A stretch of 64,000 bases of DNA, taken from Bacillota bacterium (GTDB lineage Bacteria; Bacillota; Clostridia; Lachnospirales; Lachnospiraceae). The notes beneath the pieces were generated by a model. It ran no database searches. It worked only from the letters and a program-made list of their open reading frames with translations, and was not told where the DNA came from. Below, piece after piece: positions 1-9,134 of the stretch; positions within the stretch are counted from its first letter, which is position 1, and the number at the start of each line of letters is the position of its first letter. Location: NCBI GenBank assembly GCA_023439505.1, contig JAEXNR010000019.1, forward strand, positions 62,001-126,000, in the 5' to 3' direction. The position numbers were made by a program, and so were the translations under genes.

Positions 1-2
1 TA

Positions 3-497
3 GAATTTCTGTCCAGGCTTGGTACTAATCTGATTAGTAGCGGTCCTAATTATATTATGACCTCTTCAAATGAAGATAAGTATCAGATCCTTGCTTATAA
101 TTATGTCCACTATAACAAATATTTCTGCATTAACTGCCGGGAAACAATCAGCTGTCAGAATACCTACAGCGTATTCGAAACGGGCGAACCAATGATTGTT
201 CAGTTTGACTTACACAATCTACCAGCGGGCAGGTATAAGATTAGGAAGCATATACTAAACCGAAATTACGGAAGCTTTTTGGATGAGATTATAAATATCC
301 TGGATCAGGGGAATTCCACCCCGGACGAACTGTTTTATCTGATGCTGAATATGCAGGTAGGAGAGGTGGAATATTATAAGAATATCTGTATTCCAAGGCA
401 GGAAATATCCTACGTTGATTGTGAAGAAAATCTAAATCTTTTCCTGACACTTGCACCGCATGAAGTAAATTACATCAGCATTTCCAGAAAAATATAA
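3..497 (+). CDS. AraC/GH39-type regulator, C-terminal fragment (5' end outside window)
   Basis: The frame is open from the left edge to a TAA at 497, so this is the end of a gene that starts outside the window. The visible part aligns by eye with the last ~160 residues of the AraC/GH39 protein at 47754-50141: both have a 'NY...Y' strand, a 'G.Y.I....LN..YGS..D' segment and a terminal 'L.L...E...I.I' strand. In that family this is the C-terminal beta domain after the GH39-like barrel. The DNA-binding part cannot be seen. An internal ATG at 57 is not a credible start, because the homology extends upstream of it. Probably a second sensor-regulator for the adjacent reductase operon; that role is inference. 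Confidence 0.7.
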   Translation, partial: EFLSRLGTNLISSGPNYIMTSSNEDKYQILAYNYVHYNKYFCINCRETISCQNTYSVFETGEPMIVQFDLHNLPAGRYKIRKHILNRNYGSFLDEIINILDQGNSTPDELFYLMLNMQVGEVEYYKNICIPRQEISYVDCEENLNLFLTLAPHEVNYISISRKI

Positions 498-597
498 TTG
501 TTTCCGATAATAACGATTTTTCAATTATGTATCCTCCGGTAGAATAGATGATGAGACCGATGCAAGTCAACAGAATTGTAAAAATGACAAAAACTCA

Positions 598-636
598 GCT
601 CCAGAAGCTGCTATTAGGAAAAGCAGCTTCCGGAGC
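598..636. terminator. Inverted repeat between convergent genes
   Basis: Arms GCTCC-A-GAAGCTGC (598-611) and GCAGCTTC-C-GGAGC (623-636) pair over 13 bp with one mismatch around an 11-nt loop. It lies between the convergent ends at 497 and 689. A T-run is missing on both strands, so termination is likely but not proven. Confidence 0.45.
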
Positions 637-688
637 AATTAGAATTCCAGCTGAATGTCTCCGGTATGCTGAGTATTCATGTATTGTA

Positions 689-2662
689 TTATACGAGAAG
701 CGCTGCGAAATATGCAGCGTTTATTGCATGATAGATCTGACCAACATTCTTGCAGTCACCAATGATATAATGCTCATCTACAAGATTGCATAATGCATCT
801 ACCTGATCATATGGAGCTCTAAATCCAAGTGCACATACAACGGAATCTGCCTCTATGATAAACTCTTTTCCATCAATTTCACAACGAACTCCATTTGGAA
901 GAATTTCTATTACTTTTGTATTTACAAAGAGTTCGGCGGATTTTTTTACTTCTACCATAAGACCTCCCCGGTAGAAATTATTTACTTCCTCTGCCACATC
1001 ACCTTTCATTTCGATGATCTTACACTCTTTTCCTTCCTGTGCGAAGGAAACTGCTGCTTCTGATCCTACAAGTCCACCACCCATAATTGCGACTTTCTTT
1101 CCTAATTTCTCCGGATGCAATTCTGCATCAATTGCCATTACAACATTTGGAAGGTTTATTCCCTTAATCGGTGGAACAAGCTCATTTGAACCAATTGCTA
1201 CAAATAAAACATCGGGTGCAAACTCTTTTACATAGCCCTCATCTGCTTGTGTATTTAAAACTATATTTACTCCCGCATTTTTCACACGCTTGATAAGTAT
1301 GTTACAAAATGCAAGGATATCTTTTTTGAAGTATGAAGCACCTGCCGGATAAAGGTTACCACCAAGTTTAGCTGTTTTCTCCACTATTGTCACATCATGG
1401 CCATTGCCTGCTGTAGTAATTGCTGCTTCCATACCGGCTGGGCCACCACCAACGATCAGTACTTTCTTTTTGCATTCAGAAGCTTTTCTGGGATATTTCA
1501 TTGGTAACTGTTGTCCCATTGTCGGATTAACGGTACATTTTAGAGTCTCACTCTTAGAAGTCTCTCCAAAGCACTCATAACATCTTAAGCAAGGTGTAAT
1601 ATCATCTTCACGGCCTTCTAATGTTTTCTTAGGAAGATATGGATCTGCTAATAATGCACGTCCTATTTCAACAATATCTGCCTGTCCGGTTGCAATGATT
1701 TCTTCCATCTGTGCCGGGTCATTTAAGGAGCCAACACATGCAACTGGTTTATTTACATGTTTTTTAATCTCTGCTGCAAGATAAACGTTTACGCCACGTT
1801 TGTAAAATGCAGAAGGATGTGTACGGCAGAACATATCCGGATCTTCATGATTTCCACAGGAAACATTGATAAGATCTACTTTATCCTGAACCATCTCCGC
1901 TACTTTGATGCAATCTTCCATTCCAAGGCCATTTTCAGTCAAATCATCTCCTGAAATACGAATTTCAACTGGAAATCTTGGACCTACTGCCTTTCGAACA
2001 GCATCCAGAGACATCATTAAGAATCTTGCCCGGTTTTGCAGTGATCCGCCAAATTCATCTGTTCTCTGATTCAAAACAGGAGAGAGGAATTGTGAAAATA
2101 ACCAGCCATGTGCTGCATGAACCTGTACCATATCAAATCCACAATCCTGACAAAGCTTAGCACTGGCACCATATGATTCAACAATCTCAAGGATTAGTTC
2201 CTTTGGCATTTCCTGAACTTCGCCCATTGGTGTAATTTCATGGCTTGGTCCATAAGCGACATTACAACGATCCTGGTCCCCTCCGACACTTGCAAGTCCA
2301 CCGTATTTACCACCATGAGATAACTGTATATTTGCATATGCTCCTGCGTTATGTATCGCTCTGGCAGCCTGTGCCATTCCCTGCTTCACACCAAAAGAAT
2401 CTAATTGAAGCTGTTTATTATGTGATTTACCCGTTGCAGAATGAACAATCGCTTCCCCATAAGTAACAACTGCTGCGCCACCTGCCGCTTTCTCTTCCAG
2501 ATATGCAATCATTTCCGGAGTAAAATGTCCTTCTGTAGTAATCATACTTGGACTTGTTGGCGCTCCAATAATTCTGCTTTTTAATCGAATATTACCAATT
2601 CGAATTGGTGAAAACAAATTTGGATATTTTTCTTTTCCAACGAATTTTGTGTAATTACTCAT
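689..2662 (-). CDS. Old Yellow Enzyme-type NADH:flavin/Fe-S reductase (2,4-dienoyl-CoA reductase family)
   Basis: About 657 residues with the full family layout. An FMN-binding TIM barrel spans ~15-340, with a substrate-loop motif HAAHGWLFSQFLSP near 182. A [4Fe-4S] motif has Cys at ~358, 361, 364 and 376. FAD (GGGPAG near 405) and NAD(P) (GGGLVG) Rossmann domains follow. The family includes 2,4-dienoyl-CoA reductase, BaiCD/BaiH and daidzein reductase, which reduce enone or dienone C=C bonds at the expense of NAD(P)H. Where many members have Tyr in 'HGY', this one has Trp. The ATG at 2662 is preferred to a GTG 12 nt upstream, though the ribosome site is weak. It is last in the operon that begins with butyrate kinase. 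The substrate is not visible; an unsaturated aglycone or acyl group is inferred. Confidence 0.85.
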   Translation of the reverse strand: MSNYTKFVGKEKYPNLFSPIRIGNIRLKSRIIGAPTSPSMITTEGHFTPEMIAYLEEKAAGGAAVVTYGEAIVHSATGKSHNKQLQLDSFGVKQGMAQAARAIHNAGAYANIQLSHGGKYGGLASVGGDQDRCNVAYGPSHEITPMGEVQEMPKELILEIVESYGASAKLCQDCGFDMVQVHAAHGWLFSQFLSPVLNQRTDEFGGSLQNRARFLMMSLDAVRKAVGPRFPVEIRISGDDLTENGLGMEDCIKVAEMVQDKVDLINVSCGNHEDPDMFCRTHPSAFYKRGVNVYLAAEIKKHVNKPVACVGSLNDPAQMEEIIATGQADIVEIGRALLADPYLPKKTLEGREDDITPCLRCYECFGETSKSETLKCTVNPTMGQQLPMKYPRKASECKKKVLIVGGGPAGMEAAITTAGNGHDVTIVEKTAKLGGNLYPAGASYFKKDILAFCNILIKRVKNAGVNIVLNTQADEGYVKEFAPDVLFVAIGSNELVPPIKGINLPNVVMAIDAELHPEKLGKKVAIMGGGLVGSEAAVSFAQEGKECKIIEMKGDVAEEVNNFYRGGLMVEVKKSAELFVNTKVIEILPNGVRCEIDGKEFIIEADSVVCALGFRAPYDQVDALCNLVDEHYIIGDCKNVGQIYHAINAAYFAALLV

Positions 2663-2684
2663 ATAATTTATCACTCTTCTTTTC

Positions 2685-3740
2685 TTATTTTTTAACTTTC
2701 CAGATATACTTTCGTGGTTCTCCCTTTAAGTAAGCGATAACTTCATCGCCCATCATGTTTCCAGACCAGCTGTCAACATCTGTGGTAAGACCCGCCATAT
2801 GCGGTGTACATACAACATTTCTCATCTTTAATAACGGATGGTTTGCTGGTACCGGCTCCTGCCAATATACATCAATAGCAGCACCTGCTATTTCTTTATT
2901 CTGTAACGCCTCAATAAGATCTTTCTGATCGATTACCGCAGCTCTTGCTGTATTAATCAGGTATGCAGTTGATTTCATCTTCTGAAACCACTCTTTATTC
3001 ACAGTTGCTATTGTAGACGGAAGAACCGGAAGATGAACACTTACCATATCACTTTCTGTAAGAAGTGTATTAAGCTCCACCTTTTTCGCTCCATCTGCTG
3101 CAATTTTTTCTTCTGAACAATATGGATCATATGCCAGTGCCTCCATACCAAACGCCATTGCGCGGACAGCAACTTCACGACCTATTGCGCCATATCCAGC
3201 GATACCAAGTTTCTTTCCGTATAATTCGAAACCAATGCCATAGTCTGTGAATGGATGATTTTCATCTAATGGTCCGAAAGTTACATTCTTGATATCTGGT
3301 ACATTATATATATCATCTACAGGAGCACCCGTATGCTCACCCTTTGATAATCCCGTACAGCTTAAGGTAAGACTTCTTGCAACTGCAATCATAAGTCCCA
3401 TATTGAATTCAGCAACTGCTACACGGTTTCTTCCCGGGGTATAAGAAAGTTCTAATCCCGCTTTTGCAATTGCCTCGTAATCAACCGTTGCCGGAGTTCC
3501 TTTTGCAACTCCCATGAATTTCATGCCAGATGCTGCCCAGGCAGAAATTGTATCTGCGCCTGCATACTCATCCCCTAATACCACAATTTCATGATTTATG
3601 CACTCTGCTTTTGTCATTTCCTCTGTTACATTGCCTTTTCCATGTTTTAATTCACCACAGATTGTTATGTCACAGTATTCCTTGATGATATCTAATTTTT
3701 TATCTGGAATTGATGTGCATAATGCTAATCTTTTTTTCAT
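2685..3740 (-). CDS. D-isomer 2-hydroxyacid dehydrogenase
   Basis: A 351-residue member of the D-2-hydroxyacid dehydrogenase family. The NAD Rossmann motif GIAGYGAIGRE is in the middle. The catalytic Arg lies in NTARAAVID, the Glu in the WQEPV region, and the His in CTPHMAG near the C-terminus. The reaction is reversible NAD-dependent reduction of a 2-keto acid. A clear ribosome site (GGAGGG) precedes the ATG. It sits 22 nt upstream of the OYE-type reductase and follows the MFS gene, so the three are probably co-transcribed. A keto acid from the transported compound would be a logical substrate, but its identity is not visible. Confidence 0.85.
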   Translation of the reverse strand: MKKRLALCTSIPDKKLDIIKEYCDITICGELKHGKGNVTEEMTKAECINHEIVVLGDEYAGADTISAWAASGMKFMGVAKGTPATVDYEAIAKAGLELSYTPGRNRVAVAEFNMGLMIAVARSLTLSCTGLSKGEHTGAPVDDIYNVPDIKNVTFGPLDENHPFTDYGIGFELYGKKLGIAGYGAIGREVAVRAMAFGMEALAYDPYCSEEKIAADGAKKVELNTLLTESDMVSVHLPVLPSTIATVNKEWFQKMKSTAYLINTARAAVIDQKDLIEALQNKEIAGAAIDVYWQEPVPANHPLLKMRNVVCTPHMAGLTTDVDSWSGNMMGDEVIAYLKGEPRKYIWKVKK

Positions 3741-3786
3741 TGTACTTGCCCTCCGTTTTATTAAAATTATTAGATTCTTGTGAATG

Positions 3787-4947
3787 TTATACTTCTTCTT
3801 TTTGTTTTGCCTTTAACATAAACGTTAATAATGCTGCAATGGTCATTCCTACGGTTGCAATCTGATATACGTGAGTTGTTGAAACGGATTGAAACAGCAA
3901 TTTAGAAATTCCATTTAATATCGTTGGAGAAGCTAACTGCCCTAAGTTCATTGCGCAGGTAAAGCATGCTACTGCCATGGCAGTGGCTACCGGTTTCACT
4001 GCGTTTGCGGTATCTACCATAGCCTGCGGAATGAACATTCCCTGTGAAAATCCGCAAAAAATCGCTGCCACTGTAAGCATGATATAATTATCCGGGAAAC
4101 AAACGATAATGGCACCGCCTGCTGCAAAACTTAACATTGCAATGGGAAGCGTATATTTTTTGGTTACCTTTGTTACAAATCCCAGAATCAGTCCCATTAT
4201 GATCTGAGCTCCGGAGAAAATGCCGGTCAATGTACCTGAAATTGCAGTATTTCCTTCCAGAGCTCCACTCAAATGCATCGCGATATTCGTTGTAAATGTA
4301 ATCAGAAACAAAAACTCCAGCGCTCCAAGAGCTGAAATTTCGAAAACTCTTGGTGGTAAACATATTTTCTCTGTATTAGTTACCTGTACTTTTCCGGTAT
4401 CCGGTAATAAAAATGCAATTAAAAGCATAGAAATGAAACCAATGATATTTACAAAGTACGCATTTACAAACCCTATTGTTCCAAGCTTTCCGCCCATTGT
4501 TGTAATAACTACCATTCCAGCACCAATACTTGCTGCCTGGATTCCCATCACAGAGACTCTTTCATCTCCTTCAAAGAATTCTGCTACTACTGCTGTATTC
4601 AGGGTACATGCAAGACCAAGTCCTACTCCGTACAGGGTTCTTGAGACAAATAACAATGTAAAACTATCTGCCAGGAATGGAAGGAATCCCGTAATACCTG
4701 CAACAAAGCCTGCCCCTATCAATAATTTCTTCTTACTGATCTTAGCTACGAGTCCACCTGATATGAGGGAAACAATCATAGATAATAATGCGGGTGCTGT
4801 AATCAGCATCTGTACCAGGCTGACACTGATATCCGGAAAATGATTTTGTATCTGCCCCAATACAGGAGATACACAATACTGCAATCCCTGAATAAAGGAG
4901 ATTGCTACAATTGCAATAATAACTTTAATTCTCTTAGATTTACTCAA
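3787..4947 (-). CDS. Major facilitator superfamily transporter (TTG start)
   Basis: About 386 residues with roughly 12 hydrophobic segments. The helix 2-3 loop SGGLVAKISKKK resembles the MFS motif A, and FVSRTLYGVGLGL resembles the following helix. It is an inner-membrane permease of unknown substrate. No ATG fits the N-terminus; the start is TTG at 4947 with an AAAGGA site 7 nt upstream. It lies in the butyrate kinase - Fe-alcohol dehydrogenase - MFS - hydroxyacid dehydrogenase - OYE operon, so it probably imports the substrate or exports a product of that pathway. Confidence 0.8.
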   Translation of the reverse strand: MSKSKRIKVIIAIVAISFIQGLQYCVSPVLGQIQNHFPDISVSLVQMLITAPALLSMIVSLISGGLVAKISKKKLLIGAGFVAGITGFLPFLADSFTLLFVSRTLYGVGLGLACTLNTAVVAEFFEGDERVSVMGIQAASIGAGMVVITTMGGKLGTIGFVNAYFVNIIGFISMLLIAFLLPDTGKVQVTNTEKICLPPRVFEISALGALEFLFLITFTTNIAMHLSGALEGNTAISGTLTGIFSGAQIIMGLILGFVTKVTKKYTLPIAMLSFAAGGAIIVCFPDNYIMLTVAAIFCGFSQGMFIPQAMVDTANAVKPVATAMAVACFTCAMNLGQLASPTILNGISKLLFQSVSTTHVYQIATVGMTIAALLTFMLKAKQKEEV

Positions 4948-4960
4948 TGGTGAATCCTTT

Positions 4961-6106
4961 CTAATATGCTTTCTTTAAAAGTTCTAATACATCTTCTTTT
5001 GTTACTCCCTGCCGTGGGTTAAAGTTCAATACCGGCTCATGAAGTACCTCTTCTGCCAGCATTTCTAAATCCTCTGCTTTAATTCCCTGTTCTGAAAGCG
5101 TCTTAATTCCAAGTTCTTTGGTAAGGCGTAATAAATCTTTTCCAGGAAGATATTTGTCTTCCTCTATATTTCCAGTTACCGGAAGTTCAATTGCCTTTGC
5201 AAGTTCTACCATCTTTTCCGGGCAGCTTTCTGCATTGTAATCCATAACATAAGGAAGAACCGTTGCATTCGCCATACCATGAGCAAGTCCAAAATGAGCA
5301 CTTAATGTGTGAGCAATTGCATGCACTAACCCAAGATTTGCATTAGAAAATCCAAATCCGGTGATAATGCATCCAAGCATCATCTGTTCACGAGCCTCCA
5401 TGTTTGCTCCATCTTTTACAGCTGCTGCAAGGTTTTTATAAATGATCTGAAGGCCTTTGATGGAATTATACTCTGTCAGGGGAGATGCCATATTTGAGAT
5501 GTAGCTTTCCACTGCATGTGTAATTGCGTCCATACCAGTTGCTGCTGTAACTGAAGGTGGCATAGTCTTTGTAAATTCCGGATCACAGATAACATCAGAT
5601 GCCGTAATTTTATTATCGATAATAACATATTTCATTACTTTTTCTGTATCGATCAATGCACTTACATTGGTGATTTCACTGGAGGTTCCTGCCGTAGTAG
5701 GAATTGCAATGAGAGGAAGAACCTCATTCTTTACCATTCCGATGCCGCCATACTGTCCAATTGGTCCTAGGTTTGTCATTAGTACGTTGATTGCTTTTGC
5801 AAGATCAATACTGCTTCCACCACCAACTGCGACAAATCCATCAATTTTTGCTTCCAGAGCAATTGCAGCTCCCTCTTCCACCACCTCATTTGTTGGATTT
5901 GGGATCACTTTATCAAATATCGTAATTGACACACCGGCTTTTTTTACTTCAGCTAATACTTTTTCTGAAATCCCGGCTGCTTTTACCCCTGCATCGTATA
6001 CGACCATTATATTTTTTATACCATAACCCTGAATTATTTTAGAAAGTTCCGTTGCTGCGCCTCTTCCAAAAACAATATTACTTTTTACGAAAAAATGAAA
6101 GCTCAT
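4961..6106 (-). CDS. Iron-containing alcohol dehydrogenase
   Basis: A 381-residue group III Fe-dependent alcohol dehydrogenase. It has the NAD-binding GGGSSIDLAKAI motif (~96-107). The expected metal ligands are present: D193 and H197 in GMDAITHAVE, H262, and H276 in the HAIAHTLSAHFGLAHG segment. The family interconverts aldehydes or ketones and alcohols with NAD(P)H. An AGGAG site precedes the ATG. It lies 24 nt after butyrate kinase and 14 nt before the MFS gene. In butyrate- and alcohol-forming Clostridia such enzymes regenerate NAD. The substrate here is unknown. Confidence 0.9.
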   Translation of the reverse strand: MSFHFFVKSNIVFGRGAATELSKIIQGYGIKNIMVVYDAGVKAAGISEKVLAEVKKAGVSITIFDKVIPNPTNEVVEEGAAIALEAKIDGFVAVGGGSSIDLAKAINVLMTNLGPIGQYGGIGMVKNEVLPLIAIPTTAGTSSEITNVSALIDTEKVMKYVIIDNKITASDVICDPEFTKTMPPSVTAATGMDAITHAVESYISNMASPLTEYNSIKGLQIIYKNLAAAVKDGANMEAREQMMLGCIITGFGFSNANLGLVHAIAHTLSAHFGLAHGMANATVLPYVMDYNAESCPEKMVELAKAIELPVTGNIEEDKYLPGKDLLRLTKELGIKTLSEQGIKAEDLEMLAEEVLHEPVLNFNPRQGVTKEDVLELLKKAY

Positions 6107-6129
6107 GATATTTTCTCCTGTTATTCCTA

Positions 6130-7236
6130 TTATTCTATAAAATCAAACCCTTTGAAAATGCATTCTCCACTGTATTTTTTCAGTTCTTCCTGGCCCACTA
6201 ACACCCGGATTGCTCCTGCTGCCATAGCCTGCATCTCAAACTCTCCCGGATATGCTGTTACCGGTGCAATCCATTCGCAGGTATTCTTAATCTGCATCAC
6301 AAGATCTTCGTTATAGACCATACCGCCACCAAGTAAAATTCCATCTATTTTGCCATGAAGCACCACTGCCATGGAACCTATGCATTTCTCAATCTGATAA
6401 ATCATGGTATTCCACAACATTTTTGCATATTCATCACCCGCTTTTGCACGGTTACTTACCTCCAGGGCATCAGAAATACCAAGATGGCTGACAAATCCGC
6501 CGCTTCGTGTACAAAGCTGTTTTACTTCTTTCAGGTCTTTATCATCACAATATCTAAGAATGTCGGAGACAGCAACGCTGCCACATCTGGTTGGTGCCAT
6601 TGGGCCTTCTCCTCCAACGATGTCATATCCATCTACCATCCTGCCAGCCCGATGAGCAGAGATAGAAATTCCTCCCCCTATATGGCATACAATAAAATTA
6701 CTGTCTTCATATTTTCTATGCATGCTTTCTGCATGACGGATTGCAGTTTCTTTTAAATTCAATGCGTGTAAATGCACCATACGATACACACCTTTAATAC
6801 CAGTCATTCTTGCAAGCTCCTGAAGTTCATCTACATCTGGCGGATTAACAACAAAAGCTCTTGCATGATAAGATTTTGCATAATCAAATGCAAGCTGTGG
6901 GCCAAGCATGGCAGGATGCTGTACCCCATTCGCTCCATGTGTGGCATGATCAAGCACAAGATCATTTATTTCATAAGTGCCGCCTTCCATAGCAAGCAAT
7001 CCACCGCCACGTCCAACGAATGCATGTACTCCATCAAGCGAATTATTGCTTTCCTTCAAAAGCGAATCAATGGTCTCTTTGCGATATGTAAACTGATCAG
7101 AGATTGTTGGATACTGAGCCAGTTTTTCTGCATCATGACTTACATTTTTACAAAATAATTCTTTTTCACCTTCAAAAAGTGCAATTTTTGTAGATGTAGA
7201 TCCCGGATTAATTGTAAATATTTTATATGAATTCAT
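6130..7236 (-). CDS. buk: Butyrate kinase family (acyl phosphate:ADP phosphotransferase)
   Basis: A 368-residue acetokinase-family protein. The phosphate-binding INPGSTSTKIALFEG is at the N-terminus, followed by the FVGRGGGL motif and the adenosine-binding glycine-rich GGGISIS and ILLGGGMVYN segments. These match butyrate or branched-chain fatty acid kinase rather than acetate kinase. It converts an acyl phosphate plus ADP to the carboxylic acid plus ATP. It is the first gene of the leftward operon ending at 689, with an AAAAAGGAG ribosome site. The natural partner would be the phosphate acyltransferase at 11980-12987, which lies in a different operon. The acyl group handled need not be butyryl. 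Confidence 0.9.
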   Translation of the reverse strand: MNSYKIFTINPGSTSTKIALFEGEKELFCKNVSHDAEKLAQYPTISDQFTYRKETIDSLLKESNNSLDGVHAFVGRGGGLLAMEGGTYEINDLVLDHATHGANGVQHPAMLGPQLAFDYAKSYHARAFVVNPPDVDELQELARMTGIKGVYRMVHLHALNLKETAIRHAESMHRKYEDSNFIVCHIGGGISISAHRAGRMVDGYDIVGGEGPMAPTRCGSVAVSDILRYCDDKDLKEVKQLCTRSGGFVSHLGISDALEVSNRAKAGDEYAKMLWNTMIYQIEKCIGSMAVVLHGKIDGILLGGGMVYNEDLVMQIKNTCEWIAPVTAYPGEFEMQAMAAGAIRVLVGQEELKKYSGECIFKGFDFIE

Positions 7237-7354
7237 TTTTTCTCCTTTTTACGGATCACTTAACAGTAATTTTCCCAAACTATGAATAATGACCAGCCTT
7301 TACCGTAATTTTTTTTATTTCTTTTTTATTACTTGTAAATATAATCGGGCAGGC

Positions 7355-7386
7355 TTGATTAAAATTATATCCTGATATATAATTTT
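7355..7386 (+). promoter_or_regulatory. Promoter of the TetR gene with overlapping palindromic operator
   Basis: TTGATT (7355-7360) and TATAAT (7378-7383) are 17 bp apart. The inverted repeat AAAATTATAT / ATATAATTTT (7361-7370 and 7377-7386, 6-nt centre) covers the spacer and -10. The layout suits autorepression by the TetR protein and could also control the divergent butyrate kinase operon. Confidence 0.6.
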
Positions 7387-7518
7387 ACCAGACACTAATG
7401 TATATTTACCTTTATTTTATGGCACAAAGGCAAAATAAAAAAGAACACTTTTATGCTATGTGTTAAGTTTTACACTATTTTCTTTTTTGTTTTACCTAAT
7501 GATACAAGGAGATCTCTC

Positions 7519-8202
7519 ATGTCTGAAATCAACTCAAATAATAAAACTTCAAAGTCAGAACAGACGAAAAAAAAAATAGTGAATGCTTATCTGGATCTTA
7601 TTTCCTCCAAGAAATGGGACAAAATAACCGTAAAAGAAATATGTCTCCATGCCGCTATTACCCGGGGGACATTTTATCAATATTACTTTGACATCTATGA
7701 CTTAATGGAGCAAATTGAAGCAACTCTTTTAGATGACCTCAATCACAGATATAGTCTGGCTATCAAAGAAAAAAGTCCGGTATATTCCATTGAGCTGTTT
7801 GAAGAAAAATTTGACTATGCTCCCCCCCGGATGTTAAATACCTGGTTTAAATTCTGCAGGAAATATAAAAAAGAAGTAGCAGTTTTACTTGACCCGAAAA
7901 ATGGTGATACTTATTTTGTAAAAAAATTAAAAATAATTATCGGACAGCACATTAATCAGATGATGAATGATGATGGAATTCCAACGGATGCACTGCGCAG
8001 CCATTTCTCTAAATTGTTTGTGGAGATGCATTTTCTTGCTGCACGTTCCTGGCTGGAATCTGCTCCAGATGAGTTTCTTTCTATCACAGATATTGTGAAC
8101 CTTTTGAACACCATGCGTGTTGGTGCCAGCTATTTACATTACCGTCAGCTTACAACTCCGGATTTTGATATAAAAATGAACATTCCGGATGATATCGATT
8201 AA
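7519..8202 (+). CDS. TetR/AcrR-family transcriptional regulator
   Basis: 227 residues from ATG 7519, chosen because AAGGAG ends 7 nt upstream. The longer open frame from 7453 has no ribosome site and a hydrophobic non-family N-terminus. Residues ~13-65 form the TetR DNA-binding domain, with ITVKEICLHAAITRGTFYQYYFDIYDL as its recognition region. The C-terminal half is a ligand/dimer domain without clear specificity. It is divergent from the butyrate kinase/OYE operon, with a shared 280-bp region holding an AT-rich palindrome. It probably controls that operon and itself in response to a pathway metabolite. Confidence 0.85.
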   Translation: MSEINSNNKTSKSEQTKKKIVNAYLDLISSKKWDKITVKEICLHAAITRGTFYQYYFDIYDLMEQIEATLLDDLNHRYSLAIKEKSPVYSIELFEEKFDYAPPRMLNTWFKFCRKYKKEVAVLLDPKNGDTYFVKKLKIIIGQHINQMMNDDGIPTDALRSHFSKLFVEMHFLAARSWLESAPDEFLSITDIVNLLNTMRVGASYLHYRQLTTPDFDIKMNIPDDID

Positions 8203-8270
8203 AACATCCCCATAACAATTTATTTAAGAGTACTGTTTATCCTTTCCTTTTATTTGACAGGAACAATTTT

Positions 8271-9101
8271 TTAATAGTAGGGGAATAATTTTAATCGATT
8301 ATCACCAGAACGGTCTGGTTTCTCTAATGTCACTTCACCAGTTGCTGCCCACTCTACCCCACGAACAAGCATGGTGATGAAGTTGAAACGGTCAAGTGCC
8401 TCCCAGTGCCCTATTGATGTAACAAATACACGCCCTTTTCCATATTCATTTGTCCAGATAACTGGTGTATATTCATTGACACCTGCCATATTCTCCAGCT
8501 TTCCATCTGGAATATCTACCGGATGATGTGGCGGCGGGAATCCAGGTATTCTATAATTTTCAACATCATCATAAATGGATGCCAGCACATGAATCTTTGC
8601 TTGTGGATGAACGATCAACTGTGTGAACAAATCATCAAAAACATTCATCCATTTCTTATCAATACCTTTTGTAATCGGATGCTTCCAGTCCATGGTCTCA
8701 ACAAAATGGTCATCCTTTGGACAACGTCTGCATCCTTGATCCATATCGCAATAACCGCCTATAAGTTTTCTCCACTGATCCGGCCAATCCTTATCAACCC
8801 AGATGGAGGAATGATAGAATACAATTCCTTTTCCTTTTGATACGAAATCAAAGACAGCTGCTTCGCTCTTCTCTCCAAATCTGCGCGCTTTATCTGTAGG
8901 CCATGTCTTTCCATCATAATCTATAAACAATACATCATAAGGTTCCAGAAATACTGGAGTTACATTGCGAAATTCCTCCACAATTGCAACCTGAAAGCGT
9001 CCTGTTGCCTCCATTAAGTCTCGTAACCGCTGCGTAATTACCCGTCCCTGATGTTCTGCCGTTAGCAGTCCGGTTACTAACAATACATTCAATTTCTCCA
9101 A
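8271..9101 (-). CDS. ThuA-like (glutamine amidotransferase-fold) protein, copy 1
   Basis: A 276-residue ThuA-like protein (trehalose-utilisation family, class I glutamine-amidotransferase-like fold). Core strands LNVLLVTGL and PYDVLFIDYDGK are followed by GIVFYHSS, where amidotransferases carry the nucleophilic elbow; here the Cys is absent. HVLASIYDD and PVIWTNEYGKGRVFVTSIGH complete the family pattern. ThuA-type proteins accompany 3-keto-sugar catabolism but their chemistry is poorly known. The start is TTG at 9101 with GGAGGAA 6 nt upstream; no better ATG exists. It aligns end to end with the protein at 17636-18514. Last gene of the carrier protein/thiolase/DUF35 operon. Confidence 0.8.
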   Translation of the reverse strand: MEKLNVLLVTGLLTAEHQGRVITQRLRDLMEATGRFQVAIVEEFRNVTPVFLEPYDVLFIDYDGKTWPTDKARRFGEKSEAAVFDFVSKGKGIVFYHSSIWVDKDWPDQWRKLIGGYCDMDQGCRRCPKDDHFVETMDWKHPITKGIDKKWMNVFDDLFTQLIVHPQAKIHVLASIYDDVENYRIPGFPPPHHPVDIPDGKLENMAGVNEYTPVIWTNEYGKGRVFVTSIGHWEALDRFNFITMLVRGVEWAATGEVTLEKPDRSGDNRLKLFPYY

Positions 9102-9134
9102 CGCAAATTCCTCCTTGGTACTATTTAAATTTCA

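Noticed and set aside
548..793. Plus-strand ORF of 81 residues
   Set aside because: It overlaps the end of the OYE-type gene, runs through the hairpin at 598-636 and has no ribosome site.
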